Part shown: positions 1 through 6,287 of the stretch, piece by piece
Layout of the letters: each line of letters opens with the position of its first letter
Position numbering within the stretch: position 1 is the first letter of the stretch
Origin: Saprospiraceae bacterium
GTDB lineage: Bacteria; Bacteroidota; Bacteroidia; Chitinophagales; Saprospiraceae
Length of the DNA stretch: 64,000 bases
Direction: 5' to 3'
Assembly (NCBI GenBank): GCA_016714985.1
Contig: JADKBS010000023.1
Location: 62,001 to 126,000 of the forward strand
The notes under the pieces: generated by a model
Told to the model about the DNA's origin: nothing
The model's input: only the letters and a program-made list of their open reading frames with translations
Databases searched by the model: none
Position numbers and translations under genes: made by a program

Positions 1-111
1 GAAAGCAGTTAAACCTTTTTGACGCATCTCGGTTTGAAGTCGAGATTTCGAAATCATAGATTCATTAATTCATTTGTCATTCCCGTAGGGATCATAATCC
101 TTTCCAAAGCA

Positions 112-564
112 ATGCACCGACTGACCACTGTACAATTTTTGCCCATTTCCCTCGACAAGGCATGGGACTTCTTCTCCAACCCTTCCAACCTTAACAAGAT
201 TACGCCCAAGGAAATGAACTTGATACCCACTTCGGCGTTGCCTGAAAAGTCCTATCCAGGCATGTTCATCACCTACAAAGTCAAGCCTTTGCTGGGTATT
301 CCCATGCTTTGGGTCACAGAGATTACCCACCTAAGGGACAAGGAGTTTTTCGTGGACGAACAACGCATAGGGCCTTATCGCATTTGGCACCATCAGCACC
401 ATTTCAAATCGGTGATAGGTGGAGTAGAGATGACCGATATTGTGGACTACCGTGTTCCTGGCGGCCCAATTGGCGTACTGTTGGAGAAATTGTTTATCGG
501 CAGTAAAGTCCGTTCCATTTTTGCGTATCGTACAAAAGTACTAGTTGAAATGTTTGGCACGTGA
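112..564 (+). CDS. SRPBCC-family (START/Bet v1-like) ligand-binding protein
   Basis: A 150-residue soluble protein with the layout of the SRPBCC/polyketide cyclase-COQ10 fold: an N-terminal strand (RLTTVQFLPISLDKAWDFFS) and helix, then a run of beta strands and a C-terminal helix. Such proteins bind hydrophobic ligands; no substrate can be named. I chose ATG 112 because the family normally begins a few residues before the first strand, and the 31 residues readable upstream resemble translated intergenic DNA. It lies 27 bp before the HMG-CoA lyase gene on the same strand, but that gene has its own promoter box. No signal peptide or membrane segment is visible. Family assignment is fairly sure, function unknown. 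Confidence 0.75.
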   Translation: MHRLTTVQFLPISLDKAWDFFSNPSNLNKITPKEMNLIPTSALPEKSYPGMFITYKVKPLLGIPMLWVTEITHLRDKEFFVDEQRIGPYRIWHHQHHFKSVIGGVEMTDIVDYRVPGGPIGVLLEKLFIGSKVRSIFAYRTKVLVEMFGT

Positions 565-579
565 TTTATCCGTATTGGC

Positions 580-587
580 TATTTTTG
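580..587 (+). promoter_or_regulatory. Bacteroidota -7 promoter box for the HMG-CoA lyase gene
   Basis: TATTTTTG matches the Bacteroidota -7 consensus TAnnTTTG. Only four bases separate it from the ATG at 592, so a transcript starting at the usual distance would have almost no leader. No clear -33 TTG at the ideal spacing; a TTTG lies 23 bases upstream. Confidence 0.5.
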
Positions 588-591
588 CCGT

Positions 592-1470
592 ATGTCCGAC
601 CTAACCTCCAGCAAAGTAAAGCTCATAGAGTGCCCACGGGATGCCATGCAGGGCCTCAAGGATTTCATTCCCACTGAAGTCAAGGCATCATATATCAACC
701 AGCTTTTGAAAGTTGGTTTTGATACCATTGACTTTGGCAGCTTTGTGTCCCCGAAGGCGATTCCCCAAATGCGGGATACCTTCGAGGTACTCGGACAACT
801 CGATTTTTCGACCACAAAGAGCAAATTGTTGGCAATCGTGGCCAACCAGCGTGGAGCAGAGGATGCTTCGCAATTTTCTGAGATTCAATACCTTGGCTAT
901 CCGTTTTCCATTTCAGAGACTTTTCAGGTTCGCAATACCAATGCCACCATCGAGGAGTCATTGGAGCGGGTAGAAGAGATTCAAGCAATTTGTTTGCGGA
1001 GCAAAAAGGAATTGGTTGTCTATATCAGCATGGGCTTTGGAAATCCCTATGGCGACCCTTGGAACGTGGATACCGTCGTGCATTGGGTGGACAAACTCGC
1101 CGCTATGGGCATCCGCATCCTTCAGCTTTCCGACACGATCGGCGTTTCCAATCCTGCAAGTATAAACTACCTTTTTTCGAGCCTTATACCTTATTACCAA
1201 CCGAAAGGAATAGAAATCGGAGCCCACCTGCATACCGAGCCGCATAACTGGAAGGAGAAAGTGGAGGCTGCCTGGAACAACGGCTGTACCCGTTTCGATG
1301 GGGCCATCAAAGGATTTGGCGGCTGCCCCATGGCAAAGGACGACCTGACTGGCAATATGCCCATGGAAAACATGGTTCATTATTTCGGCGATAAACTTGG
1401 GGAAACTGGCATTGACGATGACGAATTTGAAAAATCCATGCAACTGGCAATGGAAGTTTTTCCGCATTGA
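592..1470 (+). CDS. mvaB: hydroxymethylglutaryl-CoA lyase
   Basis: A 292-residue TIM-barrel enzyme of the HMGL-like family, expected to cleave 3-hydroxy-3-methylglutaryl-CoA to acetyl-CoA and acetoacetate in leucine degradation. It shows the N-terminal metal/substrate motif ECPRDAMQG (about residues 13-21), the metal-binding HLH pair at residues 212-214, and the C-terminal family signature GGCPMAKDDLTGN with the active-site-loop Cys at 245. Length is usual for bacterial HMG-CoA lyases (about 300). The family also contains isopropylmalate and homocitrate synthases, but the GGCP loop argues for HMG-CoA lyase. The start at 592 directly follows a promoter box, suggesting a leaderless message. Cytoplasmic. 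Confidence 0.9.
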   Translation: MSDLTSSKVKLIECPRDAMQGLKDFIPTEVKASYINQLLKVGFDTIDFGSFVSPKAIPQMRDTFEVLGQLDFSTTKSKLLAIVANQRGAEDASQFSEIQYLGYPFSISETFQVRNTNATIEESLERVEEIQAICLRSKKELVVYISMGFGNPYGDPWNVDTVVHWVDKLAAMGIRILQLSDTIGVSNPASINYLFSSLIPYYQPKGIEIGAHLHTEPHNWKEKVEAAWNNGCTRFDGAIKGFGGCPMAKDDLTGNMPMENMVHYFGDKLGETGIDDDEFEKSMQLAMEVFPH

Positions 1471-1540
1471 CCGATAGATTGTTTTGCTTCTTTTTATCTT
1501 GCGCCAACAAATCGGTAATCAGCAAAACAAGTTTCCAACC

Positions 1541-2011
1541 ATGTCGAAAATTGACCACCTACTCGAAAAATACGGCGAAAGCCACCAGAACAGCATCAAC
1601 AAATTCATCCATTGGATTTGTGTCCCAAGCATTATGTTCAGCTTGTTTGGTTTGCTCTACTCGATTCCATTTTTCTCAGAGCGAACCCTTTATACCAATT
1701 GGGCAACCGTGCTGCTCGTTTTTGCACTCGTCTATTACCTCCGTCTTTCACTACCCATGTTTTTAGGCTTTGTGCTGATTGGCGGTGCAATGGTTTATGG
1801 TGTGAACGCCCTTTATGAATTGACAATAGGTGATGCCAAGATGGTGGCACTGATTTCTTTCGTCATTTTTGCGGTGTCGTGGGTCTTCCAGTTCGTCGGC
1901 CATAAAATAGAAGGTAAGAAGCCTTCCTTTCTGGAGGACTTGCAGTTTTTATTGGTGGGGCCAGCATGGCTGCTGCATTTTATCTATAAAAAGTTGGGAA
2001 TCAGCTATTGA
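1541..2011 (+). CDS. Mpo1-like (DUF962/YGL010w) membrane protein
   Basis: A 156-residue protein with about four hydrophobic helices, starting MSKIDHLLEKYGESHQN. It matches the Mpo1/DUF962 family: the N-terminal SHQN(x)4NK..HW segment and the FVGHKIEGKKPSFLEDLQFL segment carry the conserved histidines. Yeast Mpo1 is an Fe(II)-dependent dioxygenase in alpha-oxidation of 2-hydroxy fatty acids, so a membrane lipid oxidation role is plausible but inferred. The in-frame ATG at 1541 fits the family N-terminus; the 19 residues readable upstream do not. It faces the next gene convergently with 29 bp between stops and no visible terminator. Confidence 0.8.
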   Translation: MSKIDHLLEKYGESHQNSINKFIHWICVPSIMFSLFGLLYSIPFFSERTLYTNWATVLLVFALVYYLRLSLPMFLGFVLIGGAMVYGVNALYELTIGDAKMVALISFVIFAVSWVFQFVGHKIEGKKPSFLEDLQFLLVGPAWLLHFIYKKLGISY

Positions 2012-2040
2012 CTTTCAGCAGTAGCATGAGAATAGAAGGC

Positions 2041-2625
2041 TCACCTTGTTTCTTTCACATCAGTATCCCAATGTTCGGCACGGCGCACTTCGCCACGTTC
2101 GCCTATATTTTCTCCGTGGTAATTGCCATAGCAGTCGAGGATGTTCAAGAATAAGTCTTCCCGTTTGGTAATGTAGTTTCTGATAAGTTGCAGCACTTCA
2201 TCCATATTGCTGCATTTGGTGCCACTCCTAAGGTCAATAATCCACTTGCCCTTCATGGCCTTGGTATTCTTTTCGATGGGGCGGTTTACCCTTGTTTTTG
2301 GCATCAAAAACAGGTCAAGAATCGAATAGAAATAGTACCCACCAAGTAGATTATCCCTAACGACCATGCCAGCATAAGGTCCGAAAGCAAGGATTTTTCG
2401 GGCAGCAAGGTCGTCAATGATGAAAGTATGGGGTTCCTGTTCAGCGGTGATTTTCCAGTTGAAAAGGTTGATTTTCTGGCGCTTCTCCTTGGCATCAAAA
2501 TGGAAAGTCCAGTTTTCGTCCAGTTTGACACTGAAGTCAAGGCGCTTGAAAGAGCTGGAGCCATCTTTGTACACCAGTTTTCTCGAACTTAGAAAAGCCT
2601 TTATTTCCTGTTCAAAGCTGACCAT
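2041..2625 (-). CDS. unknown protein with a possible PD-(D/E)XK-type core
   Basis: A 194-residue soluble protein that I do not recognise. An N-terminal helix (FEQEIKAFL, Glu7) is followed by strands carrying Asp30 (KRLDFSVKL) and then Asp44-Ala-Lys46 (FHFDAKEKRQK). That E...D...DxK order resembles the catalytic core of PD-(D/E)XK nucleases, but this rests on motif reading only. The C-terminal half is hydrophilic. ATG 2625 lies 10 nt after the stop of the upstream gene on the same strand; an alternative ATG at 2649 would overlap that gene. The two genes probably form an operon. Confidence 0.6.
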   Translation of the reverse strand: MVSFEQEIKAFLSSRKLVYKDGSSSFKRLDFSVKLDENWTFHFDAKEKRQKINLFNWKITAEQEPHTFIIDDLAARKILAFGPYAGMVVRDNLLGGYYFYSILDLFLMPKTRVNRPIEKNTKAMKGKWIIDLRSGTKCSNMDEVLQLIRNYITKREDLFLNILDCYGNYHGENIGERGEVRRAEHWDTDVKETR

Positions 2626-2635
2626 TTTGTAGGTT

Positions 2636-3115
2636 TTAAGCCAACTCAATCATGCGCCCGTCGGGCAACATCTCAAGTTCTTTGGCTGTACTGGTGCTTG
2701 CGTCATACTCATCCTCAGCGCCTTCTGCCATGCCGCTGACCATGTAAATCGTCATTGCCTCGTCAATGCTGGCAACCGTCCGAACTATTCCATGGCCATC
2801 TGAAACTGTGCCAGCAATTACCTGACGGTCTATGAGTTTGCCTGATTTTTCAAAAGTAACCAGTACATATTCGTAACTAAGCAATGCAGCTTTCCAATAG
2901 AGTAGGGCAATTGCATCCTTGAGACCCTCAATTCTGAAACAGGGTACGAACTCTGTCAATTCATCTACCCCCGTCTCTATGGGCAATATGAATTCTTCAA
3001 TGGCTTTTTCCGACAATGGTTCGTTGTCAAGGCTATAAGCAGAGGCGCTCTCTTCTGTGATGGAGATAGGCAGTTTTTCCTCCGGGAATTTTTGAATGAA
3101 TTGGTTGAATGTCAT
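2636..3115 (-). CDS. hypothetical protein, first gene of a two-gene unit
   Basis: A 159-residue acidic protein with no signal peptide and no membrane segment. I do not recognise a family. The middle (SYEYVLVTFEKSGKLIDRQV and the following IAGTVSDGHGIVRT) looks like alternating beta strands, and the C-terminus is strongly acidic. The ORF can be read upstream to 3280, but that extension would overlap murB on the opposite strand and looks like intergenic DNA, so I start at ATG 3115. It is 118 bp divergent from murB and directly followed by the possible nuclease-fold gene. Confidence 0.6.
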   Translation of the reverse strand: MTFNQFIQKFPEEKLPISITEESASAYSLDNEPLSEKAIEEFILPIETGVDELTEFVPCFRIEGLKDAIALLYWKAALLSYEYVLVTFEKSGKLIDRQVIAGTVSDGHGIVRTVASIDEAMTIYMVSGMAEGAEDEYDASTSTAKELEMLPDGRMIELA

Positions 3116-3212
3116 TGAAATGTGTCGGGTGGTTTTGTCCCATAATTTTGGCAAAAATAGGTGGACAGAATTACTCAAGACAACTTTATTCACATTGATT
3201 GAGTCCCAAAGG

Positions 3213-3220
3213 TATTTTTG
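3213..3220 (+). promoter_or_regulatory. -7 promoter box for murB
   Basis: TATTTTTG fits TAnnTTTG and lies 13 bases before the murB ATG at 3234, giving a very short, A-rich leader typical of Bacteroidota. Confidence 0.5.
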
Positions 3221-3233
3221 CGAAAAAAACAAA

Positions 3234-4250
3234 ATGGTAGGTCTGGATTTCCACCACAATTTCTTTTTAAAGGAGCACAATACTTTCGGGATAGCGGCAC
3301 GAGCTGAGAAATTGGTGGTGGTTCAAAACGTGGAGTCGCTCTTAGCTGTCATTCGAGCCAACACGGTGCCGATGCGTGTATTGGGAGGTGGCAGCAATAT
3401 TTTGCTAACTGGCGATTTGCCGGGCTTGACCATCAAAAACGAAATTGGCGGGATTGAAATCGTTTTGGAAAACGAACACGAGGTGCTAGTTAAAATTGGC
3501 GGCGGGGTCGTTTGGCATGATTTGGTGCTTTGGGCAGTGGGACAAGGATATGGGGGCATCGAAAACCTATCTCTTATCCCAGGAACAGTCGGCGCAGCAC
3601 CAATTCAGAATATTGGTGCTTACGGCGTGGAGTTGAAGGATGTTTTTCATTCATTGGATGCCCTAGATTTGCAAACCGCCGAGCCGTTGCATTTTACCTT
3701 GGAGAAATGCAAATTTGGATACCGGGACAGTATTTTCAAGCAGGATTTGAAGGGGAGGGTCGTGATAGTGGACGTGTTTTTGAAACTTCAAAAAACCCCC
3801 GTTTTGTACACTGCTTATGGTGATATTCAAAAAACCTTGGCTGAAATGGGCATAACAGAACCAACCATCCGAGACGTGAGCAACGCTGTCATCCATATCC
3901 GTCAAAGCAAATTGCCAAACCCAAAGGAAATAGGCAATGCAGGCAGCTTTTTCAAAAATCCGGAACTGGAAGCCACTGATTTTCAAACTTTTATCCAAGA
4001 ATTCACCCATGCGCCTCATTACCCGCAACCAGACGGACGGGTAAAGATCCCCGCAGGTTGGCTCATCGAACAGGCGGGCTGGAAGGGCAAACGCTTTGGG
4101 GATGCAGGCTGCCATGCAAAACAAGCCCTGGTACTCGTGAATTATGGTGAAGCTAAGGGAGAGGAGATATTAGGTTTAGCCCATAAAATCCAATCCTCTG
4201 TAAAAGAAAAGTTCGGTATTTGCATCATCCCAGAGGTGAACATTTGGTGA
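3234..4250 (+). CDS. murB: UDP-N-acetylmuramate dehydrogenase (UDP-N-acetylenolpyruvoylglucosamine reductase)
   Basis: A 338-residue FAD enzyme that reduces UDP-GlcNAc-enolpyruvate to UDP-MurNAc with NADPH in the second step of peptidoglycan precursor synthesis. FAD-binding features are clear: VLGGGSNILL (residues 49-58) and IPGTVGAAPIQNIGAYG (115-131). The catalytic residues are all visible: Arg164 in GYRDSIFK, Ser238 in GNAGSFFKNP and Glu334 in the terminal IPEVNIW. The GYRDSIFK loop and length mark it as an E. coli-like type I MurB. ATG 3234 is chosen because it follows a promoter box and gives the standard N-terminus; the upstream 46-residue extension is spurious. A strong terminator follows. 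Confidence 0.97.
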   Translation: MVGLDFHHNFFLKEHNTFGIAARAEKLVVVQNVESLLAVIRANTVPMRVLGGGSNILLTGDLPGLTIKNEIGGIEIVLENEHEVLVKIGGGVVWHDLVLWAVGQGYGGIENLSLIPGTVGAAPIQNIGAYGVELKDVFHSLDALDLQTAEPLHFTLEKCKFGYRDSIFKQDLKGRVVIVDVFLKLQKTPVLYTAYGDIQKTLAEMGITEPTIRDVSNAVIHIRQSKLPNPKEIGNAGSFFKNPELEATDFQTFIQEFTHAPHYPQPDGRVKIPAGWLIEQAGWKGKRFGDAGCHAKQALVLVNYGEAKGEEILGLAHKIQSSVKEKFGICIIPEVNIW

Positions 4251-4271
4251 GCAGCTGTGGGATGCTGAATG

Positions 4272-4311
4272 AAAAGGCCGGGCTGTCATTCGACAGCCCG
4301 GCCTTTTTTTG
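4272..4311. terminator. bidirectional terminator between murB and the lipoprotein gene
   Basis: A GC-rich perfect stem (GGCCGGGCTGTC with its complement, four-base loop) flanked by A's on the left and seven T's on the right. It can stop murB transcripts and, read the other way, those of the convergent lipoprotein gene. Confidence 0.9.
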
Positions 4312-4328
4312 TAACATCATAAGCAATT

Positions 4329-4922
4329 TTACTCAGCCGTAATTTTCTCCAAGTGAAAAATAAAATCTGAAGAAATTAAATCCCATTTACCATCACCCAA
4401 TTTTTTCATGGTGAATTCTTTTTTTTCTTCCCCTTCCTCCCACAAGTAGAACTTTCCATCCTTGATTTCCCATTGGTTGCCGGCCCCAATTTGGATCCTT
4501 GATTTTTTGCCAAAATAAACTGTGCCATCAGGCTTGAATTCAGCTTTGAACTTCAGTCCATCAACAATGCCTTGGCCAATGTCAATACCCATTTTACCAA
4601 GGCCTTCGCCCAAGCCTGCCAACCCCTGGGCAAGCTCCCCGATGCCTTCCACGAAATTGCTTGCGGCGTTCCCGGAATGGCTGTTTTCTCCCAACTCGGC
4701 TTCGATTTCCTCTTTGGCCTTTTGGATTTCCGTTTTGATTTCTTCTTTGGCCTTTTTTAGTTCTTTTTCGACGTCCTGTTTTGCTTTCTCCATTTCATTT
4801 TTGGCTTCTGGTAAATGGAGGGTGACTTGGTATTGGCCAGCAAATTCTTGTTGTTTTGCCTTATCTGTTTGGCATGAAATAAGCAAGAACAGGGATAAGG
4901 CTGAAAAAATAATGTACTTCAT
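4329..4922 (-). CDS. coiled-coil lipoprotein of unknown function
   Basis: A 197-residue exported protein. The N-terminus MKYIIFSALSLFLLISCQ has a hydrophobic stretch and lipobox LISC, so it should be lipidated at Cys17. Residues about 40-78 are a charged heptad-like coiled coil with repeated KAKEEI/EIQKAKEEIE units. A glycine-rich low-complexity part follows (ELAQGLAGLGEGLGKMGIDI), then a beta-rich C-terminal domain (about 120-197) with alternating strands ending WDLISSDFIFHLEKI. The C-terminal part resembles small lipocalin-like domains of Bacteroidota lipoproteins, but I cannot assign a function. It stands alone, convergent with murB. Confidence 0.75.
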   Translation of the reverse strand: MKYIIFSALSLFLLISCQTDKAKQQEFAGQYQVTLHLPEAKNEMEKAKQDVEKELKKAKEEIKTEIQKAKEEIEAELGENSHSGNAASNFVEGIGELAQGLAGLGEGLGKMGIDIGQGIVDGLKFKAEFKPDGTVYFGKKSRIQIGAGNQWEIKDGKFYLWEEGEEKKEFTMKKLGDGKWDLISSDFIFHLEKITAE

Positions 4923-5079
4923 AAAGTCATCAATTTATTGGTGAAAAAGTGGGGTCAAGGTCTGAAAAAATGAGAATCCCAGCAAAAATTATCTGTGAAA
5001 CAAGTTGAATTCTTGACGGAGATTGAATCGGCAAACGCTTGGAATTCCCTGAAATAGGTTTAATTGACTGCGAAAAACC

Positions 5080-5087
5080 TAACTTTG
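5080..5087 (+). promoter_or_regulatory. -7 promoter box for metH
   Basis: TAACTTTG fits TAnnTTTG. It lies about 225 bases before the metH start, so the repeat element at 5104-5272 would be transcribed as part of the leader. Confidence 0.5.
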
Positions 5088-5103
5088 CCCACCTAATCAT
5101 TTA

Positions 5104-5272
5104 TAAGGGTTCGTGAAGGTTTCAGGTTTCAGGTTTTATGGAGTTTTCGTGCTCAATTGGAAATGACTATCATTTTTAGAACGGGAGCTATCGCAAATCA
5201 ACCTATTCAAAATTGTTTTAGCAGGTAATTCCCTGAAACCTGAAACTTGAAACCATCCCGAACCATTGAAAC
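5104..5272 (+). repeat. leader repeat element, copy 1 (metH)
   Basis: Imperfect inverted ends built from 7-base units: GGTTTCAGGTTTCAGG on the left (5118-5133) and CCTGAAACCTGAAACTTGAA on the right (from 5232), then GAACCATTGAA. The interior, including GCTCAATTGGAAA (5151-5163), aligns along most of its length with 27243-27395 in front of glpK. It sits between promoter and start codon. Confidence 0.7.
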
Positions 5273-5312
5273 GAATCCCCCTCACAAATCATTTTTACAC
5301 CAAATTCAATCT

Positions 5313-6287
5313 ATGAGTGCGTCCCTGCAAGAAGCGATAAAAAACCGTATTCTCATCCTTGATGGTGCTATGGGCACCATGATTCAACGATACAAACTGA
5401 CCGAAGCCGACTATCGTGGCGAGCGGTTCGCCAATTGGCATACCGATGTAAAGGGCAATAACGATTTGCTTTGCATCACCAAACCTGAAGTCATTGAGGC
5501 CATCCACCGAGAATATCTGGAGGCCGGAGCTGACATCATCGAGACGAATACGTTCAGTTGCACTTCGATTGCAATGGCTGATTACGACATGCAGGAGTTT
5601 GCCTACGAGCTGAGTTTAGAAGGTGCGAAAATCGCACGTCGTGCCGCCGACGAGTACACCAAGGCCAATCCCGACAAGCCTCGTTTCGTCGCTGGCGCAA
5701 TGGGGCCGCTCAATAAATTACTCTCCCTTTCTCCCGACATCAATGACCCCGGGTTCCGTGCCGTCACTTTCGACGAGTGCATGAACGCCTATTACGACAA
5801 TGCCCGTGGCCTTTTGGACGGTGGCGTGGACATATTTTTGATAGAAACAATAACCGATACGCTAAATACGAAATCGGCGTTGTTCGCCATTGATAAGTTG
5901 TTTGAAGAACGTGGCGTGAAAATCCCCATCATGATTTCTGGCACTATCACCGATGCCAGTGGACGCACCCTTTCAGGCCAGACCGTCGAGGCATTTTGGA
6001 TTTCGATAAAACATGCCAAGCCGTTCTGTGTCGGTTTGAACTGCGCTTTAGGTGCAAAGGAAATGCGCCCTCACTTGGAGGCGCTTGCCGAAATCGCCGA
6101 CTGTTACGTCCATGCCTACCCAAACGCTGGCCTGCCAAACGAAATGGGCGAGTACGACCAGACACCGCACGAGATGTGCCATTTCATCGAGGATTTTGTT
6201 GAGAGCAATTTCGTGAACATCGTCGGGGCTGCTGTGGCACCACACCCGACCATATCCGGCACATGGCGCAACATGTTGCCAATTTGA
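5313..6287 (+). CDS. metH: methionine synthase MetH, N-terminal homocysteine-binding part (frameshifted)
   Basis: First part of cobalamin-dependent methionine synthase, which methylates homocysteine using methyl-tetrahydrofolate. Starting at MSASLQEAIKNR (ATG 5313) it carries the homocysteine S-methyltransferase barrel: LDGAMGTMIQ at about residues 16-25, ADIIETNTFS, and the first zinc ligand Cys in GLNCALGAKEMRPH. The expected second zinc motif GGCCGTTP is lost because the frame changes at the G run 6225-6228; after NIVG the protein runs 20 wrong residues to a stop at 6287. The correct continuation is present one frame over. With the frame repaired, the product would be about 1228 residues, as in E. 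coli MetH. The long leader carries the repeat element. Confidence 0.92.
   Translation: MSASLQEAIKNRILILDGAMGTMIQRYKLTEADYRGERFANWHTDVKGNNDLLCITKPEVIEAIHREYLEAGADIIETNTFSCTSIAMADYDMQEFAYELSLEGAKIARRAADEYTKANPDKPRFVAGAMGPLNKLLSLSPDINDPGFRAVTFDECMNAYYDNARGLLDGGVDIFLIETITDTLNTKSALFAIDKLFEERGVKIPIMISGTITDASGRTLSGQTVEAFWISIKHAKPFCVGLNCALGAKEMRPHLEALAEIADCYVHAYPNAGLPNEMGEYDQTPHEMCHFIEDFVESNFVNIVGAAVAPHPTISGTWRNMLPI
6225..6228 (+). other. metH: frameshift site in metH
   Basis: A run of four G's where five are needed. Reading up to 6227 in the first frame and continuing from 6227 in the second gives NIVG-GCCGTTPDHIRHMAQ, exactly the conserved zinc motif. This is one missing G, either a real deletion or a homopolymer sequencing error. 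Confidence 0.9.
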
